Origin: Umezawaea sp042738955
GTDB taxonomy: Bacteria; Actinomycetota; Actinomycetes; Mycobacteriales; Pseudonocardiaceae
Assembly (NCBI RefSeq): GCF_042738955.1
Contig: NZ_JBHYHC010000008.1
Coordinates: 1-64,000 of the forward strand
DNA length: 64,000 nucleotides
Direction of reading: 5' to 3'
Positions 41,005-49,739 of this stretch are shown in pieces. The notes beneath the pieces are model-generated. The model ran no database searches, had not been told where the DNA came from, and saw nothing but the letters and a program-made list of their open reading frames with translations. How positions within the stretch are numbered: the first letter of the stretch is position 1; every line of letters starts with the position of its first letter. The position numbers and the translations under genes were made by a program.

Positions 41005-42408
41005 ATGCGCGGCTTCTGGAGCACGGAACACGTCAAGAAGGCCGAGGACCGGCTGCTGGCCCGCACCCCGGATGGCGCGCTCATGCGGCGCGCCTCCTTC
41101 GGGGTGGCCACGGTCGCCCTGGAGCTGCTGAACGGCCGCAGGCGGGTGGGTCTGCTGGTCGGGGCGGGCAACAACGGTGGGGACGCTCTCTGGGCCGGGT
41201 ACTTCCTCCGCCGCCGGGGCGTGGCCGTGACCGCCGTGCTGCTCAACCCGGACCGCGCGCACCCGGCGGGCCTGGCCGCGTTCCGGAAGGCGGGCGGCCG
41301 GGTCGCCGCCGAACTGCCCGAGGTCGACCTGGTCGTCGACGGCGTCGTAGGCCTGTCCGCGCACGGCCCGCTCCGGCCGGACGCCGCCGCGCACGTCGCG
41401 CGGGTCACCGCGCCGATCCTGGCCGTGGACCTGCCCAGCGGCGTCGACCCCGACACGGGCGCCACCAGCGGCCCGTTCGTCGAGGCGCACACCACCGTCA
41501 CGTTCGGCTGCCGCAAGCCGGTCCACGCCCTGGCCGCCTGCGGCGACGTGCGGCTGGTCGACATCGGCCTCACGCCCGAGCTGCACGGCCCGGACCTCAT
41601 GGAGCTGGAACGCGCGGACGTGGCGCTGGCCTGGCCCGTGCCTGGTGTCGGCGACGACAAGTACAGCCAGGGCGTCACGGGCATCGCCGCCGGGTCGGCG
41701 ACCTACCCCGGCGCTGCCGTGCTCGCGACCGGGGCGTCGGTGCTGGCCACGTCCGGCCTGGTCCGCTACGCCGGGCAGGCGGCGGACGCCGTGCGCGCCC
41801 GTTGGCCCGAGTCCATTTGCACCGGGGCCATCACCGACGCGGGCCGGGTGCAGGCGTGGACCGTCGGTCCCGGTCTGGGCACGGGCTTGAGCGCCGAGAA
41901 CGTCCTCCGCTACGTCCTGGACGCGGGTGTCCCGGTGTGCGCGGACGCCGACGCGATCACCATGTTCGCCAACAACCCGGACCTGTGGGACGCCCGCGAC
42001 CCGGACACCACCGTCGTCCTCACCCCGCACGACCGCGAGTACGCGCGGCTGATGGGGGAGGAGGTCGGCGACGACCGCGTCGCCGCCGCCAAACGGGCCG
42101 CCGAGCGCTTCAACGCCGTGGTGCTGCTCAAGGGCAACACCACGATCGTCGCCGACCCCGGCGGCGCGGTGGCCGTGAACCGGTCGAAGGGGGCGTGGCC
42201 CGCCACCGCGGGCTCCGGTGACGTGCTCTCCGGCGTGATCGGCTCGCTGCTGGCCGCGCGCGTCTACCCGCTGCTCGCGGCCGCGAGCGCCGCCCACGTC
42301 CACTCGCTCGCGGGCGAGCTGGCGGCGGACGGGGCCCCGATCCCGGCGTCGTCGCTGCTGGCCGCCATCCCGGACGCGATTCGTTCCGTGCGGGCTGTGA
42401 CACCATGA
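41005..42408 (+). CDS. nnrD: Bifunctional NAD(P)H-hydrate epimerase / ADP-dependent dehydratase
   Basis: Repairs damaged NADH and NADPH hydrates. 467 residues. The N-terminal epimerase domain (about 1-210) has LVGAGNNGGDALWAG and VDLPSGVDPDTGA. The C-terminal ribokinase-like dehydratase domain has VGPGLGTGL, VLTPHDREYARLM, VLLKGNTTIV and NRSKGAWPATAGSGDVLSG, with the catalytic Asp in the last. ATG 41005 has little ribosome site, and the palindromic element ends nine bases before it. It overlaps alr by four bases. Confidence 0.95.
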   Translation: MRGFWSTEHVKKAEDRLLARTPDGALMRRASFGVATVALELLNGRRRVGLLVGAGNNGGDALWAGYFLRRRGVAVTAVLLNPDRAHPAGLAAFRKAGGRVAAELPEVDLVVDGVVGLSAHGPLRPDAAAHVARVTAPILAVDLPSGVDPDTGATSGPFVEAHTTVTFGCRKPVHALAACGDVRLVDIGLTPELHGPDLMELERADVALAWPVPGVGDDKYSQGVTGIAAGSATYPGAAVLATGASVLATSGLVRYAGQAADAVRARWPESICTGAITDAGRVQAWTVGPGLGTGLSAENVLRYVLDAGVPVCADADAITMFANNPDLWDARDPDTTVVLTPHDREYARLMGEEVGDDRVAAAKRAAERFNAVVLLKGNTTIVADPGGAVAVNRSKGAWPATAGSGDVLSGVIGSLLAARVYPLLAAASAAHVHSLAGELAADGAPIPASSLLAAIPDAIRSVRAVTP

Positions 42409-43553
42409 TTGGCGCCATGGCTGCCTCCACCCCCCGCGCCGAAGTCGTCATCGACCTCGCCGCCTTCCGCCGCAACGTCGCTGTGCTCGCCGGTCTGGCC
42501 GACCGGACCGGCGCGGCGACCATGGTCGTGGTCAAGGCCGACGGCTACGGCCACGGCGCCGTGGACATGGGCCGGGCGGCCCTCACCGCGGGCGCGACGT
42601 GGCTGGGCGCCTGCTCGCTGGCCGAGGCGCTGGCCCTGCGCGCGGCGGGCATCACCGCGCCCGTCCTGTCGTGGCTGGACCTGCCGGGCGAGGACTTCGC
42701 CGCAGGCGTCACCGCGGACGTGGACATCTCGGTCGCGTCCACGCGGATGCTCCGCACGATCGCCGAGGCCGCGGCCCGCGTCGGCAAGCGCGCCCGGATC
42801 CACCTCAAGATCGACACCGGCCTGTCCCGCAACGGCTGCCAGCCCGCCGACTGGCCCGCGCTGGTCGCCGAGGCCGCCGCCACGCCGGACGTCCGGGTCG
42901 TCGCCGTGTGGTCGCACCTGGCGTGCGCGGACGAGATCGGCCACCCGTCGATCAGCCTCCAGGCCGAGCGGTTCGACGTGGCCTACCGGCAGGCGCTCGC
43001 GGCGGGCCTCACGCCGTTGCGGCACCTGGCCAACTCCGCGGCCCTCATCACCCGCCCGGACCTGCACTTCGACCTCGTCCGGCCCGGCATCGCCGCGTAC
43101 GGCCTCAACCCCGTCCACGTGCCGCTGGACCTGAAGCCGGTCATGACGTTCCGCGCGGGCGTGGCGCTGACCAAGCGCCTCCCGGCGGGCGAGGGCGTGT
43201 CGTACGGCCTGACCTGGACGACCCCGCGCGACACGACGATCGCCCTCGTCCCGGCCGGGTACGCGGACGGCGTGCCGCGCAGCCTCTCCGGCCGGATGGA
43301 GGTCGTGATCGGCGGCAGGCGGCTGCCGGTCGTCGGCCGGGTCTGCATGGACCAGGTCATGGTCGACTGCGGTGACCTGCCCGTCCAGGAGGGCGACGAA
43401 GTGCTGCTGTTCGGCCCCGGCGACCAGGGCGAGCCCACGGCCCGCGAGTGGGCCGACCTGACCGGCACGATCGACTACGAGATCGTCACCGGGATGCACC
43501 GCCCCCGCCTGCTCCGCACCTACGTCGGCGCTCCGGAGCTGGTGGAGACATGA
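42405..43553 (+). CDS. alr: Alanine racemase
   Basis: PLP enzyme making D-alanine for peptidoglycan. 382 residues with the PLP lysine in VVVKADGYGHG (Lys44), HLKIDTGLSRNG, VRPGIAAYGLNP, GLTWTTPRDTTIALVPAGYADG with the second catalytic Tyr region, and VGRVCMDQVMVD. ATG 42405 shares ATGA with nnrD; ATG 42417 is a possible alternative. Its stop overlaps the next start (ATGA). Confidence 0.97.
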   Translation: MIGAMAASTPRAEVVIDLAAFRRNVAVLAGLADRTGAATMVVVKADGYGHGAVDMGRAALTAGATWLGACSLAEALALRAAGITAPVLSWLDLPGEDFAAGVTADVDISVASTRMLRTIAEAAARVGKRARIHLKIDTGLSRNGCQPADWPALVAEAAATPDVRVVAVWSHLACADEIGHPSISLQAERFDVAYRQALAAGLTPLRHLANSAALITRPDLHFDLVRPGIAAYGLNPVHVPLDLKPVMTFRAGVALTKRLPAGEGVSYGLTWTTPRDTTIALVPAGYADGVPRSLSGRMEVVIGGRRLPVVGRVCMDQVMVDCGDLPVQEGDEVLLFGPGDQGEPTAREWADLTGTIDYEIVTGMHRPRLLRTYVGAPELVET

Positions 43554-44650
43554 ACCTGTGGAAGACCGTCGGCGTGGCCGCGGGTGTCCTCGGCGCGGCC
43601 ACCACGGGCGCGGTCGTGGGCGCGGCGGCGCACCGCAAGAAGGTGTCCCAGGAGCGCCAGGCGGGCGACCCGCTGGACGACGAGCCGCTCGGCGAACTGC
43701 GGCCGGACCACGAGTCCACCGTCGCCGCGGACGACGGCGTGCCGCTGTCCGTCGAGGAGGTGCTCCCCAACGACAAGGGGGAGCCGGAGCTCACGGTCGT
43801 CCTGGTCCACGGCTTCGCGCTGGACCGGCGCTGCTGGCACTTCCAGCGCCGCGACCTGGCGAAGCTCACCGAGCCGCGGGTCCGCCAAGTCCTCTACGAC
43901 CAGCGCAGCCACGGCCGTTCCGGGCGGTCGACCGCCGAGGGCAGCACCATCGAGCAGCTGGCCCACGACCTGGACGCGGTGATCCGCGCGGTCGTCCCGG
44001 ACGGCCCGCTGGTCCTCGTCGGCCACTCGATGGGCGGCATGACGATCATGGCGCTGGCCGAGCAGCGGCCGGAGCTGTTCGCGGACCGCGTGCGCGGCGT
44101 GGCGCTGGTCGGCACGGCCGCCGGAGCGGTCGGCGGCGCGGGCCTGTCGAAGTCCGTGCTGTCCCGCTACAACCCCGTGACGCTGGGTGTCGGCAGGCTG
44201 GCTGGGTTCCAGCCGGGCCTCGTCGAGTGGGCGCGCAGGCGGGCCGACAAGCTCACCTGGGGCGGCATCCGGGTGCTGGCGTTCGGCGACCGCAAGGTCA
44301 GCCCGCTGCTGGTGGACCTGATGGAGAAGATGATCAACCAGACCTCCGTCAAGGTCCTCACCGAGTTCCTGGAGACCCTGGGGACGCACAACCGCTACCG
44401 CGCGCTGGCGGGCCTCCGCCACTGCGAGGTGCTGGTCATCAGCGGCGACGCGGACCGGCTCACGCCGTTCAGCCACGCCGAGCGGATGGCCGAGGAGATG
44501 CCAGACGGCGAACTGGTCCGCGCGCCCGGCGCGGGCCACATGGTCATGCTGGAACAACCGGAACTGGTCACCGGGCACCTGATCGGTTTGATTCGGCGGT
44601 CCGCCGCCGAGCAGGACGAAAGTCGACGGCGATGGTGGCGACGAGCGTGA
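43550..44650 (+). CDS. Membrane-anchored alpha/beta hydrolase
   Basis: 366 residues. An N-terminal hydrophobic segment (VGVAAGVLGAATTGAVVGAAA) is followed by a hydrolase fold: VVLVHGFALDRRCWHFQRRD, nucleophile LVGHSMGGMTIMALAE, ISGDADRLTPF (acid) and GAGHMVMLEQPE (His). Conserved between alr and tsaE in actinobacteria, including mycobacteria (Rv3422c-Rv3423c region), with no proven substrate that I know. ATG 43550 overlaps the alr stop. Confidence 0.88.
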   Translation: MNLWKTVGVAAGVLGAATTGAVVGAAAHRKKVSQERQAGDPLDDEPLGELRPDHESTVAADDGVPLSVEEVLPNDKGEPELTVVLVHGFALDRRCWHFQRRDLAKLTEPRVRQVLYDQRSHGRSGRSTAEGSTIEQLAHDLDAVIRAVVPDGPLVLVGHSMGGMTIMALAEQRPELFADRVRGVALVGTAAGAVGGAGLSKSVLSRYNPVTLGVGRLAGFQPGLVEWARRRADKLTWGGIRVLAFGDRKVSPLLVDLMEKMINQTSVKVLTEFLETLGTHNRYRALAGLRHCEVLVISGDADRLTPFSHAERMAEEMPDGELVRAPGAGHMVMLEQPELVTGHLIGLIRRSAAEQDESRRRWWRRA

Positions 44651-45108
44651 ACAAGACCTTGGAACTCCCGCTGGTGGAGGACACCGAGGCGTTCGGCGAG
44701 CAGTTGGGCAAGCTCCTCCGGGGCGGTGACCTGCTGCTCCTGGCTGGACCGCTGGGCGCGGGCAAGACGGCGCTGGTGCGGGGACTGGCCGCGGGGCTGG
44801 GGGTGACGGGCCGGGTCAGCTCGCCGACGTTCGTCATCGCGCGCGTCCACGAGCCCGCGCCGGAAGGGCGGGGCATCACGCTCGTCCACGTCGACGCCTA
44901 CCGGTTGGGCGGCGACCTGGAGGAGCTGGACGACCTCGACCTGGACACGGACCTGGTCGACTCCGTCGTGGCGGTCGAGTGGGGCGAGGGCGCGGCCGAG
45001 CGCCTCTCCGAGGACCACCTGCTCATCCGCCTGGAGCGCCGCGAGGACGACGTGCGCCTGGCCCACCTGCTCCCGCACGGCTCGTGGGTGGACCGCGAAC
45101 TGCCCTAG
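44632..45108 (+). CDS. tsaE: tRNA threonylcarbamoyladenosine biosynthesis ATPase TsaE
   Basis: 158 residues, small P-loop ATPase needed with TsaB and TsaD for t6A37 on ANN-decoding tRNAs. Walker A GPLGAGKTALVRGL, switch region SSPTFVIARVHE, and HVDAYRLGG with the conserved Asp-X-Tyr-Arg. ATG 44632 overlaps the hydrolase gene; GTG 44647, which shares GTGA with that stop, is an equally possible start. Its stop overlaps the stop of the converging carboxyltransferase gene at CTAG (45105-45108). Confidence 0.94.
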   Translation: MVATSVNKTLELPLVEDTEAFGEQLGKLLRGGDLLLLAGPLGAGKTALVRGLAAGLGVTGRVSSPTFVIARVHEPAPEGRGITLVHVDAYRLGGDLEELDDLDLDTDLVDSVVAVEWGEGAAERLSEDHLLIRLERREDDVRLAHLLPHGSWVDRELP

Positions 45109-46340
45109 GGCCCGGCGATCCCGCGGACGATCCCCAGGTCCACCAGGTCCTGCGGGCGGAGCTTGAGCTGGTCCGCGGTGGCGGCCACCTGCGCGGGGTC
45201 GCGCTTCAGGATGGCCGCCGCCAGTTCCGGCGCGATCACCGAGAAGTACGCGTCGGGTGCGATCCACGTCTGGTCGGGCGAGGCCAGCGCCAGCGCACCG
45301 CCGGAGCCGCCCTCGCCGATCACCAGCGTCGTGACGGGCACCCGCGCGGTGGCCATCGTGGCGAACAGCCCGGCGATGGCCGGTCCGACGCCCGCGCGTT
45401 CGGCGGCGGCGTCGTTGGCCGCGCCCGGCGTGTCGACCAGCGTCAACACCGGCAGTCCCAACCGGTCCGCGAGCCGCACGACCCGGCTGGCCGTCCGGAA
45501 CCCGGCGGGCGTGTTCGCGGTCCCGGTCTGCGCCGCGTAGACCACGGACCGGCCCTCGTGCAGCCCGATCCCGCACAGCATCCCCGGATCGACGCCGCCC
45601 GCCCGGTCGCCGCTGAACGGGACCCGCGCGGTGAAGTAGTCGTCCAGGTAGGCGGCGGCGCGGGGGCGTTCCGCGGCGCGGGCCCGTTCGACGGCGGCCC
45701 ACCCGTCGGCGGGCAGGTCGGTCAGGCCCAGCGCCCTCGGCACGGACGCGGGCCGCAGGTCGCCGCCCATCAGCAGCGGCAGCAGCGCCCCGAGCACGCC
45801 GCCCAGTTCGGCCGGTTCCACGACGAGGTCCACCGCGCCCGCGTCGAACTGGCCCTCGCTCGTGTACGCGGGATCGGGGCCGGGCCGCACCCGTGACCCG
45901 GCGAAGCCGACCTGCGCCCCCGGCACGGCCAGCACCACGTCCGCCCCCGCGCCCAGCGACGCCCAGATGCCGCCGGTCGTCGGGTCGCACAGCACGGACA
46001 CGTGCGGCAGCCCCACCTCGGCGTGCCGCGCGCACAGGTGGGAGATCCGCTGCAACTGCCGCAGCGACGCCATCCCCTCCTGCATCCGGCTGCCGCCCGT
46101 GGCGATCACCGACACCACCGGCAGCCCCTCGGACCCGGCTTCCGCGAACGCCTCCTCGATCAGGTCGCCGGTGGCCGTGCCCACCGACCCGCCGAGGAAC
46201 CGGAAGTCGAACGAGATCGCCACGGCGTCGCCGCGCCGCTCCCACGACACGGCCTCGTCGCCCCCGGTGACCGACCGGGCCCGTCCCAACTGGGCCCCGT
46301 ACCCGGCCCACCCGAGGGGGTTCGCGCCCATCGGGATCAC
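45105..46340 (-). CDS. Fused acyl-CoA carboxyltransferase-like protein (AccD/AccA halves)
   Basis: 411 residues, crotonase-superfamily carboxyltransferase. The first half resembles AccD (FDFRFLGGSVGTATGDLIEE, VSVIATGGSRMQEGMASL, SVLCDPTTGGIWASLGAGAD), the second AccA (LPVLTLVDTPGAANDAAAERAG, TTLVIGEGGSGGALALA, YFSVIAPELAAAILKRD). No zinc ribbon is seen at the N-terminus. It should transfer CO2 from biotin to an acyl-CoA, but no biotin protein or carboxylase is nearby. GTG 46340 shares GTGA with the upstream synthetase stop, so the pair is coupled; an acyl-CoA made by the synthetase is a plausible substrate. Confidence 0.85.
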   Translation of the reverse strand: MIPMGANPLGWAGYGAQLGRARSVTGGDEAVSWERRGDAVAISFDFRFLGGSVGTATGDLIEEAFAEAGSEGLPVVSVIATGGSRMQEGMASLRQLQRISHLCARHAEVGLPHVSVLCDPTTGGIWASLGAGADVVLAVPGAQVGFAGSRVRPGPDPAYTSEGQFDAGAVDLVVEPAELGGVLGALLPLLMGGDLRPASVPRALGLTDLPADGWAAVERARAAERPRAAAYLDDYFTARVPFSGDRAGGVDPGMLCGIGLHEGRSVVYAAQTGTANTPAGFRTASRVVRLADRLGLPVLTLVDTPGAANDAAAERAGVGPAIAGLFATMATARVPVTTLVIGEGGSGGALALASPDQTWIAPDAYFSVIAPELAAAILKRDPAQVAATADQLKLRPQDLVDLGIVRGIAGP

Positions 46341-47746
46341 GCTCCGAGGGAACGCTTGAGGACCTTGCCCATGTCGTTGCGCGGCAACGCTTCCAGGAAC
46401 CGCACCACCCGCGGCCGCTTGTGCGGGGACAGCAGCCTCGCCACGTGGTCGGCCAGCTCGGCCTCGGCCGGGAACTCGCCGGGGGCGGGCACGATCCACG
46501 CCACGATCCGCTCGCCGAGGTCCTCGTCCGGCTCGCCCGTGACGGCCGCCTCGGCGACGCCGGGGTGCTCCAGCAGGGCGTTCTCGATCTCGCCCGCGCC
46601 GATCTTGTACCCGCCGCTCTTGATCAGGTCCGTGGCCCGGCGGCCGACGATCCGCACGTACCCGTCCGGGTCCAGCACGGCCATGTCGCCGGTCCGGAAC
46701 CACCCGTCGACGAACGCGGCGGCCGTGGCGTCGGGCCGGTTCAGGTACTCCAGGAACAGGTTCGGCCCGCGCACCTCGATCTCGCCGATCCCTGCGCTGT
46801 CGCTGTCCTGGCCGTCGGCAGTGTCGTTTTCCCCGGCGAGCCGGACCTCGACCCCGTCCAACGGCAGCCCCACCGTCCCCGGCCGCCGGTCCCCGTCAGC
46901 CCGCACGCTGGTGTTCATCAGGGTCTCGCTCATCCCGTACCGCTCGACCACCCGCTGCCCGGTGGCCGCGGTGATCCGCTCGTGCACCGTCGCGGGCAGC
47001 GCGGCGGACCCGGACACCAGCAGCCGCGCGGCGGAGAACCCGGCCGCCAGCGAGGGATCGGCCTCGACCTCGGCGGCGATCCGCGAGTACATCGTCGGCA
47101 CGCCGAACATCACCCCGCCACCGCTCAACGCCTCCGAGGCGGCGGCGACGGAGAACTTCCCGAGGTGCTTCACCGTCCCGCCGCGCCGCAGCGGCCCGAG
47201 CACGCCGATGCCCAGCCCGTGCACGTGGAACAGCGGCAGCGCGTGCACCACCACGTCGTCGGCCGTCCACTCCCACGCGGTGGCCAGCGAGTCGAGGTTG
47301 CTGGTCAGCGCCCGGTGGGGGAGCACGACGCCCTTGGGTGGACCGGTGGTCCCGGACGTGTAGATGATCAGCGCGGGGGTCTCGGGGTCGAGCGCCCGCA
47401 CCTCGACCGGCGGCCCGGACGGCAGCGTCCCGTCCAGCACCAGGTCCGGCGAGCTGTCGGACATGATGTGCGCCAGCTCCCGCTCGCCGATCTTCGGGTT
47501 GATCGGCACCACGGGCACCCCGGCCAGCAGCGCGCCCACGATCGCGACGACCGCCTCGACCGTGGAGTGCGCCCACACGGCCACCCGCTCCACCCCGGCC
47601 AGCCCACCCGCGACCGCGCGCGCCTCGTCGGCCAGCTCCCGGTAGGTGAGCGTCCTGTCGGGGAAGTCGAGCGCGATCTCGTCTCCCGAAGACCTGCTTG
47701 CAGGGTCGAGCGAGATCTCAGCGGTGGCGAGCGCGGGGATCAACAT
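46337..47746 (-). CDS. Acyl-CoA synthetase (ANL superfamily, MatB-like)
   Basis: 469 residues. Adenylation motifs in order: ALIIYTSGTTGPPKGVVLPH (P-loop), VERYGMSET, GWFRTGDMAVLDPDG, GRRATDLIKSGGYKIGAGEIE and the final PRNDMGKVLKRSL with the catalytic lysine. The short length fits malonyl/methylmalonyl-CoA synthetases. It activates a carboxylic acid to the CoA thioester. Start at ATG 47746; it follows the thioredoxin gene by 36 bases and is coupled to the carboxyltransferase. Confidence 0.9.
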   Translation of the reverse strand: MLIPALATAEISLDPASRSSGDEIALDFPDRTLTYRELADEARAVAGGLAGVERVAVWAHSTVEAVVAIVGALLAGVPVVPINPKIGERELAHIMSDSSPDLVLDGTLPSGPPVEVRALDPETPALIIYTSGTTGPPKGVVLPHRALTSNLDSLATAWEWTADDVVVHALPLFHVHGLGIGVLGPLRRGGTVKHLGKFSVAAASEALSGGGVMFGVPTMYSRIAAEVEADPSLAAGFSAARLLVSGSAALPATVHERITAATGQRVVERYGMSETLMNTSVRADGDRRPGTVGLPLDGVEVRLAGENDTADGQDSDSAGIGEIEVRGPNLFLEYLNRPDATAAAFVDGWFRTGDMAVLDPDGYVRIVGRRATDLIKSGGYKIGAGEIENALLEHPGVAEAAVTGEPDEDLGERIVAWIVPAPGEFPAEAELADHVARLLSPHKRPRVVRFLEALPRNDMGKVLKRSLGA

Positions 47747-47782
47747 CTGCCAAACGATGCCGGCCCCCGAGCCCGCCGTGCA

Positions 47783-48121
47783 TCACAAGTGTGGTTCGAG
47801 CCACGCCACCAGGTGCGTCTTCGGCTTCGCGCCCACCATCTGGGCCACCAGCTCGCCGTTCTTGTACAGGTGCAGGGTCGGCGCGGCCATCACCGACAGG
47901 TCCCGCGCGGTCCGCGGGTTGGCGTCGATGTCGAGCTTGGCCACGGTCAGCGCGTCACCCCGCTCCTCGGCGATCTGCTCCAGCACCGGCTCGATCATCC
48001 GGCACGGCCCGCACCACACGGCGCTGAACTCGACCAGCACCGTCCCGCTGCCCACCGCGTCGGCGAACGTCTCATCGGTCAGCGTCCGCAAAGTCGTCGT
48101 CTTCAAGCTCGCTCCCACCAC
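47783..48121 (-). CDS. Thioredoxin
   Basis: 112 residues. VLVEFSAVWCGPCRMIEPVL holds the WCGPC redox site; cis-Pro is in MAAPTLHLYKNGE. It reduces protein disulfides in the cytosol. GTG 48121 lies inside the merR gene (50-base overlap); TTG 48106 with GGGAG upstream is an alternative start giving MKTTTLRTL. The tight link to a Cys-containing MerR regulator suggests control by that protein. Confidence 0.93.
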   Translation of the reverse strand: MVGASLKTTTLRTLTDETFADAVGSGTVLVEFSAVWCGPCRMIEPVLEQIAEERGDALTVAKLDIDANPRTARDLSVMAAPTLHLYKNGELVAQMVGAKPKTHLVAWLEPHL

Positions 48122-48497
48122 TCGTCGCGCACACGGGCGTGGAGAAGGGCACGTCGGCCAGCGCCAGCTGCTCGCGCAGCCGGTCGCGCACCGCCGTCAT
48201 CCGGTCGATCAGGTCGTCGACCTCGGCCAGCTTGCGCCGGTACACCGCGACCGACGCCGGGCACGAGTCCCCGGTCGGGTGGCCCGTCCGCAGGCACTCC
48301 ACGAACGGCCGGGTCTCCTCCAGCGCGAACCCGATGCCGGTCAGCGACCGGATCTCGGCGACCAGCCGCAGGTCGGACCGGTCGTAGGTCCGGTGGCCCT
48401 TGGCGTCCCGCCGTGCGGGCAGCAGGCCCTGCGCCTCGTAGTAGCGCAGCGCCCTGGTCGTCGTCCCGGCCATCTCGGCCAACTCCCCGATGCGCAT
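48072..48497 (-). CDS. MerR-family regulator
   Basis: 141 residues. MerR winged helix MRIGELAEMAGTTTRALRYYE (with one residue beyond the usual 20, read here as MRIGELAEM plus AGTTTRALRYYE), GHRTYDRSDLRLVAEI, and dimer helix RRKLAEVDDLIDRMTAV. Cys residues at ECLRTGHPTGDSCPAS (spaced ten residues) could bind metal or sense thiol state. Strong GGAGGAGG site. A perfect dyad at 48526-48545 lies just upstream. It is first of the operon merR-thioredoxin-synthetase-carboxyltransferase. Confidence 0.9.
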   Translation of the reverse strand: MRIGELAEMAGTTTRALRYYEAQGLLPARRDAKGHRTYDRSDLRLVAEIRSLTGIGFALEETRPFVECLRTGHPTGDSCPASVAVYRRKLAEVDDLIDRMTAVRDRLREQLALADVPFSTPVCATSGGSELEDDDFADADR

Positions 48498-48525
48498 CCC
48501 GACCTCCTCCGCCAGCGATGCTCCA

Positions 48526-48545
48526 CCTTGACGCCGACGTCAAGG
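48526..48545. promoter_or_regulatory. Probable MerR operator
   Basis: CCTTGACGCCGACGTCAAGG is a dyad with perfect seven-base arms around a six-base centre, 29 bases upstream of merR, in the space shared with tsaB. On the minus strand it includes TTGACG, which can be the -35 of merR, the usual placement for a MerR-type site. Confidence 0.65.
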
Positions 48546-48582
48546 CAAGCCCGCTTCGCGAACACCCGTACCCTTGACAACC

Positions 48583-49257
48583 GTGCTCGTCCTCGCCATC
48601 GATACCGCCACACCCGCGGTCACCGCCGGTGTAGTCGACCTGACGGCCGATTCGCCGCCCCGACTCCTCGCCGAGCGGGTGACGCTCGACGCGAAGGCCC
48701 ACGGCGAGCTGCTCACCCCGCACCTCCAGGACGCCCTCGCCGAAGCCGGGAAGACGTTCGCGGACGTGGACGCGATCGTCGTCGGCGCGGGCCCCGGCCC
48801 GTTCACCGGCCTGCGGGTCGGCCTCGTCACGGCCGCCGCGCTGGGCCAGGCGCTGGACCGCCCGGTGTACCCGGTGCCGACCCCGGACGCCATCGCGCTC
48901 GCCGCGGGCACGGGTGAGCCGCTGCTGGTCGCCACCGACGCGCGCCGCAAGGAGGTGTACTGGGCCGTCTACGACGCCGCCGGTCACCGGACCGACGGTC
49001 CCGGCGTCGACCGCCCCGCCGACCTGGCCGACCGCGGCCTCGCCGTGCGCTCCGCCGTGGGGGAGGGGGCCGCCCTGTACGCCGACGTCCTCGGCTTCCC
49101 GGTCGTCGGACCGCACCACCCGACGCCGGTGGCGCTGGTCGCCGTGGCCGGCGCCGAGGTGCTCGCGGGCGCCGAGCCCGGCCCGTTGACCCCGCTCTAC
49201 CTGCGCAGGCCCGACGCCGTCGAGCCCGTCGGCCGCAAGAAGGTGACGCGGGCATGA
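48583..49257 (+). CDS. tsaB: t6A biosynthesis protein TsaB
   Basis: 224 residues; dimerises with TsaD as its inactive paralogue. VLVLAIDTATPAVTAGVVDL starts the ASKHA fold; AHGELLTPHL and VVGAGPGPFTGLRVGLVTA are diagnostic, and YLRRPDAVEP ends the family domain. GTG 48583 is preferred: TACCCT ends nine bases before it and no ribosome site exists, so the mRNA may be leaderless. TTG 48574 is the alternative. It overlaps rimI by four bases. Confidence 0.94.
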   Translation: MLVLAIDTATPAVTAGVVDLTADSPPRLLAERVTLDAKAHGELLTPHLQDALAEAGKTFADVDAIVVGAGPGPFTGLRVGLVTAAALGQALDRPVYPVPTPDAIALAAGTGEPLLVATDARRKEVYWAVYDAAGHRTDGPGVDRPADLADRGLAVRSAVGEGAALYADVLGFPVVGPHHPTPVALVAVAGAEVLAGAEPGPLTPLYLRRPDAVEPVGRKKVTRA

Positions 49258-49739
49258 GCGGCGCAGGCCTGGTGACGATCGCGCCGCTGCGCCGCGAGGA
49301 CGTGCCGCGCTGCGTCGAGATCGAGCACGAGCTGTTCCCCGGCGACGACCCGTGGAGCGCGACCTCGTTCCTCTCCGAGATGGCGGTGGGGAACCACTAC
49401 CTCGGCGCGTACCTCGCCGACGGCACGCTCATCGGCTACGGCGGACTGGCCATCACCGGCCGCGACCCGGACTTCGAGGCGAGCGTCCACACCCTCGCCG
49501 TCGACCAGGGCTACCAGCACGGCGGCGTCGGCAAGCGCCTGCTCCGCGCGCTGCTGGAGCGCGCGGACGAGGTGAGCGCCCCGGTGTTCCTCGAGGTCCG
49601 CACGGACAACGACCCCGCCATCGGCCTCTACGTCGCGCACGGCTTCGAGAAGATCGGCCTGCGCCGCCGCTACTACCAGCCGTCGGGCGCGGACGCGCAC
49701 ACGATGGCCCGCCCCGCCGTTGTGAGGGAAAACCCGTGA
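49254..49739 (+). CDS. rimI: Ribosomal protein S18 alanine N-acetyltransferase
   Basis: 161-residue GNAT enzyme. RREDVPRCVEIEHELFPGDDPWSATSF and the acetyl-CoA loop DQGYQHGGVGKRLLRALLE are typical of RimI, as is VRTDNDPAIGLYVAHGFEKIGLRRRYY. It acetylates the N-terminus of bS18 and possibly others. It sits between tsaB and tsaD with overlaps ATGA and GTGA on both sides, the standard cluster. Confidence 0.93.
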   Translation: MSGAGLVTIAPLRREDVPRCVEIEHELFPGDDPWSATSFLSEMAVGNHYLGAYLADGTLIGYGGLAITGRDPDFEASVHTLAVDQGYQHGGVGKRLLRALLERADEVSAPVFLEVRTDNDPAIGLYVAHGFEKIGLRRRYYQPSGADAHTMARPAVVRENP

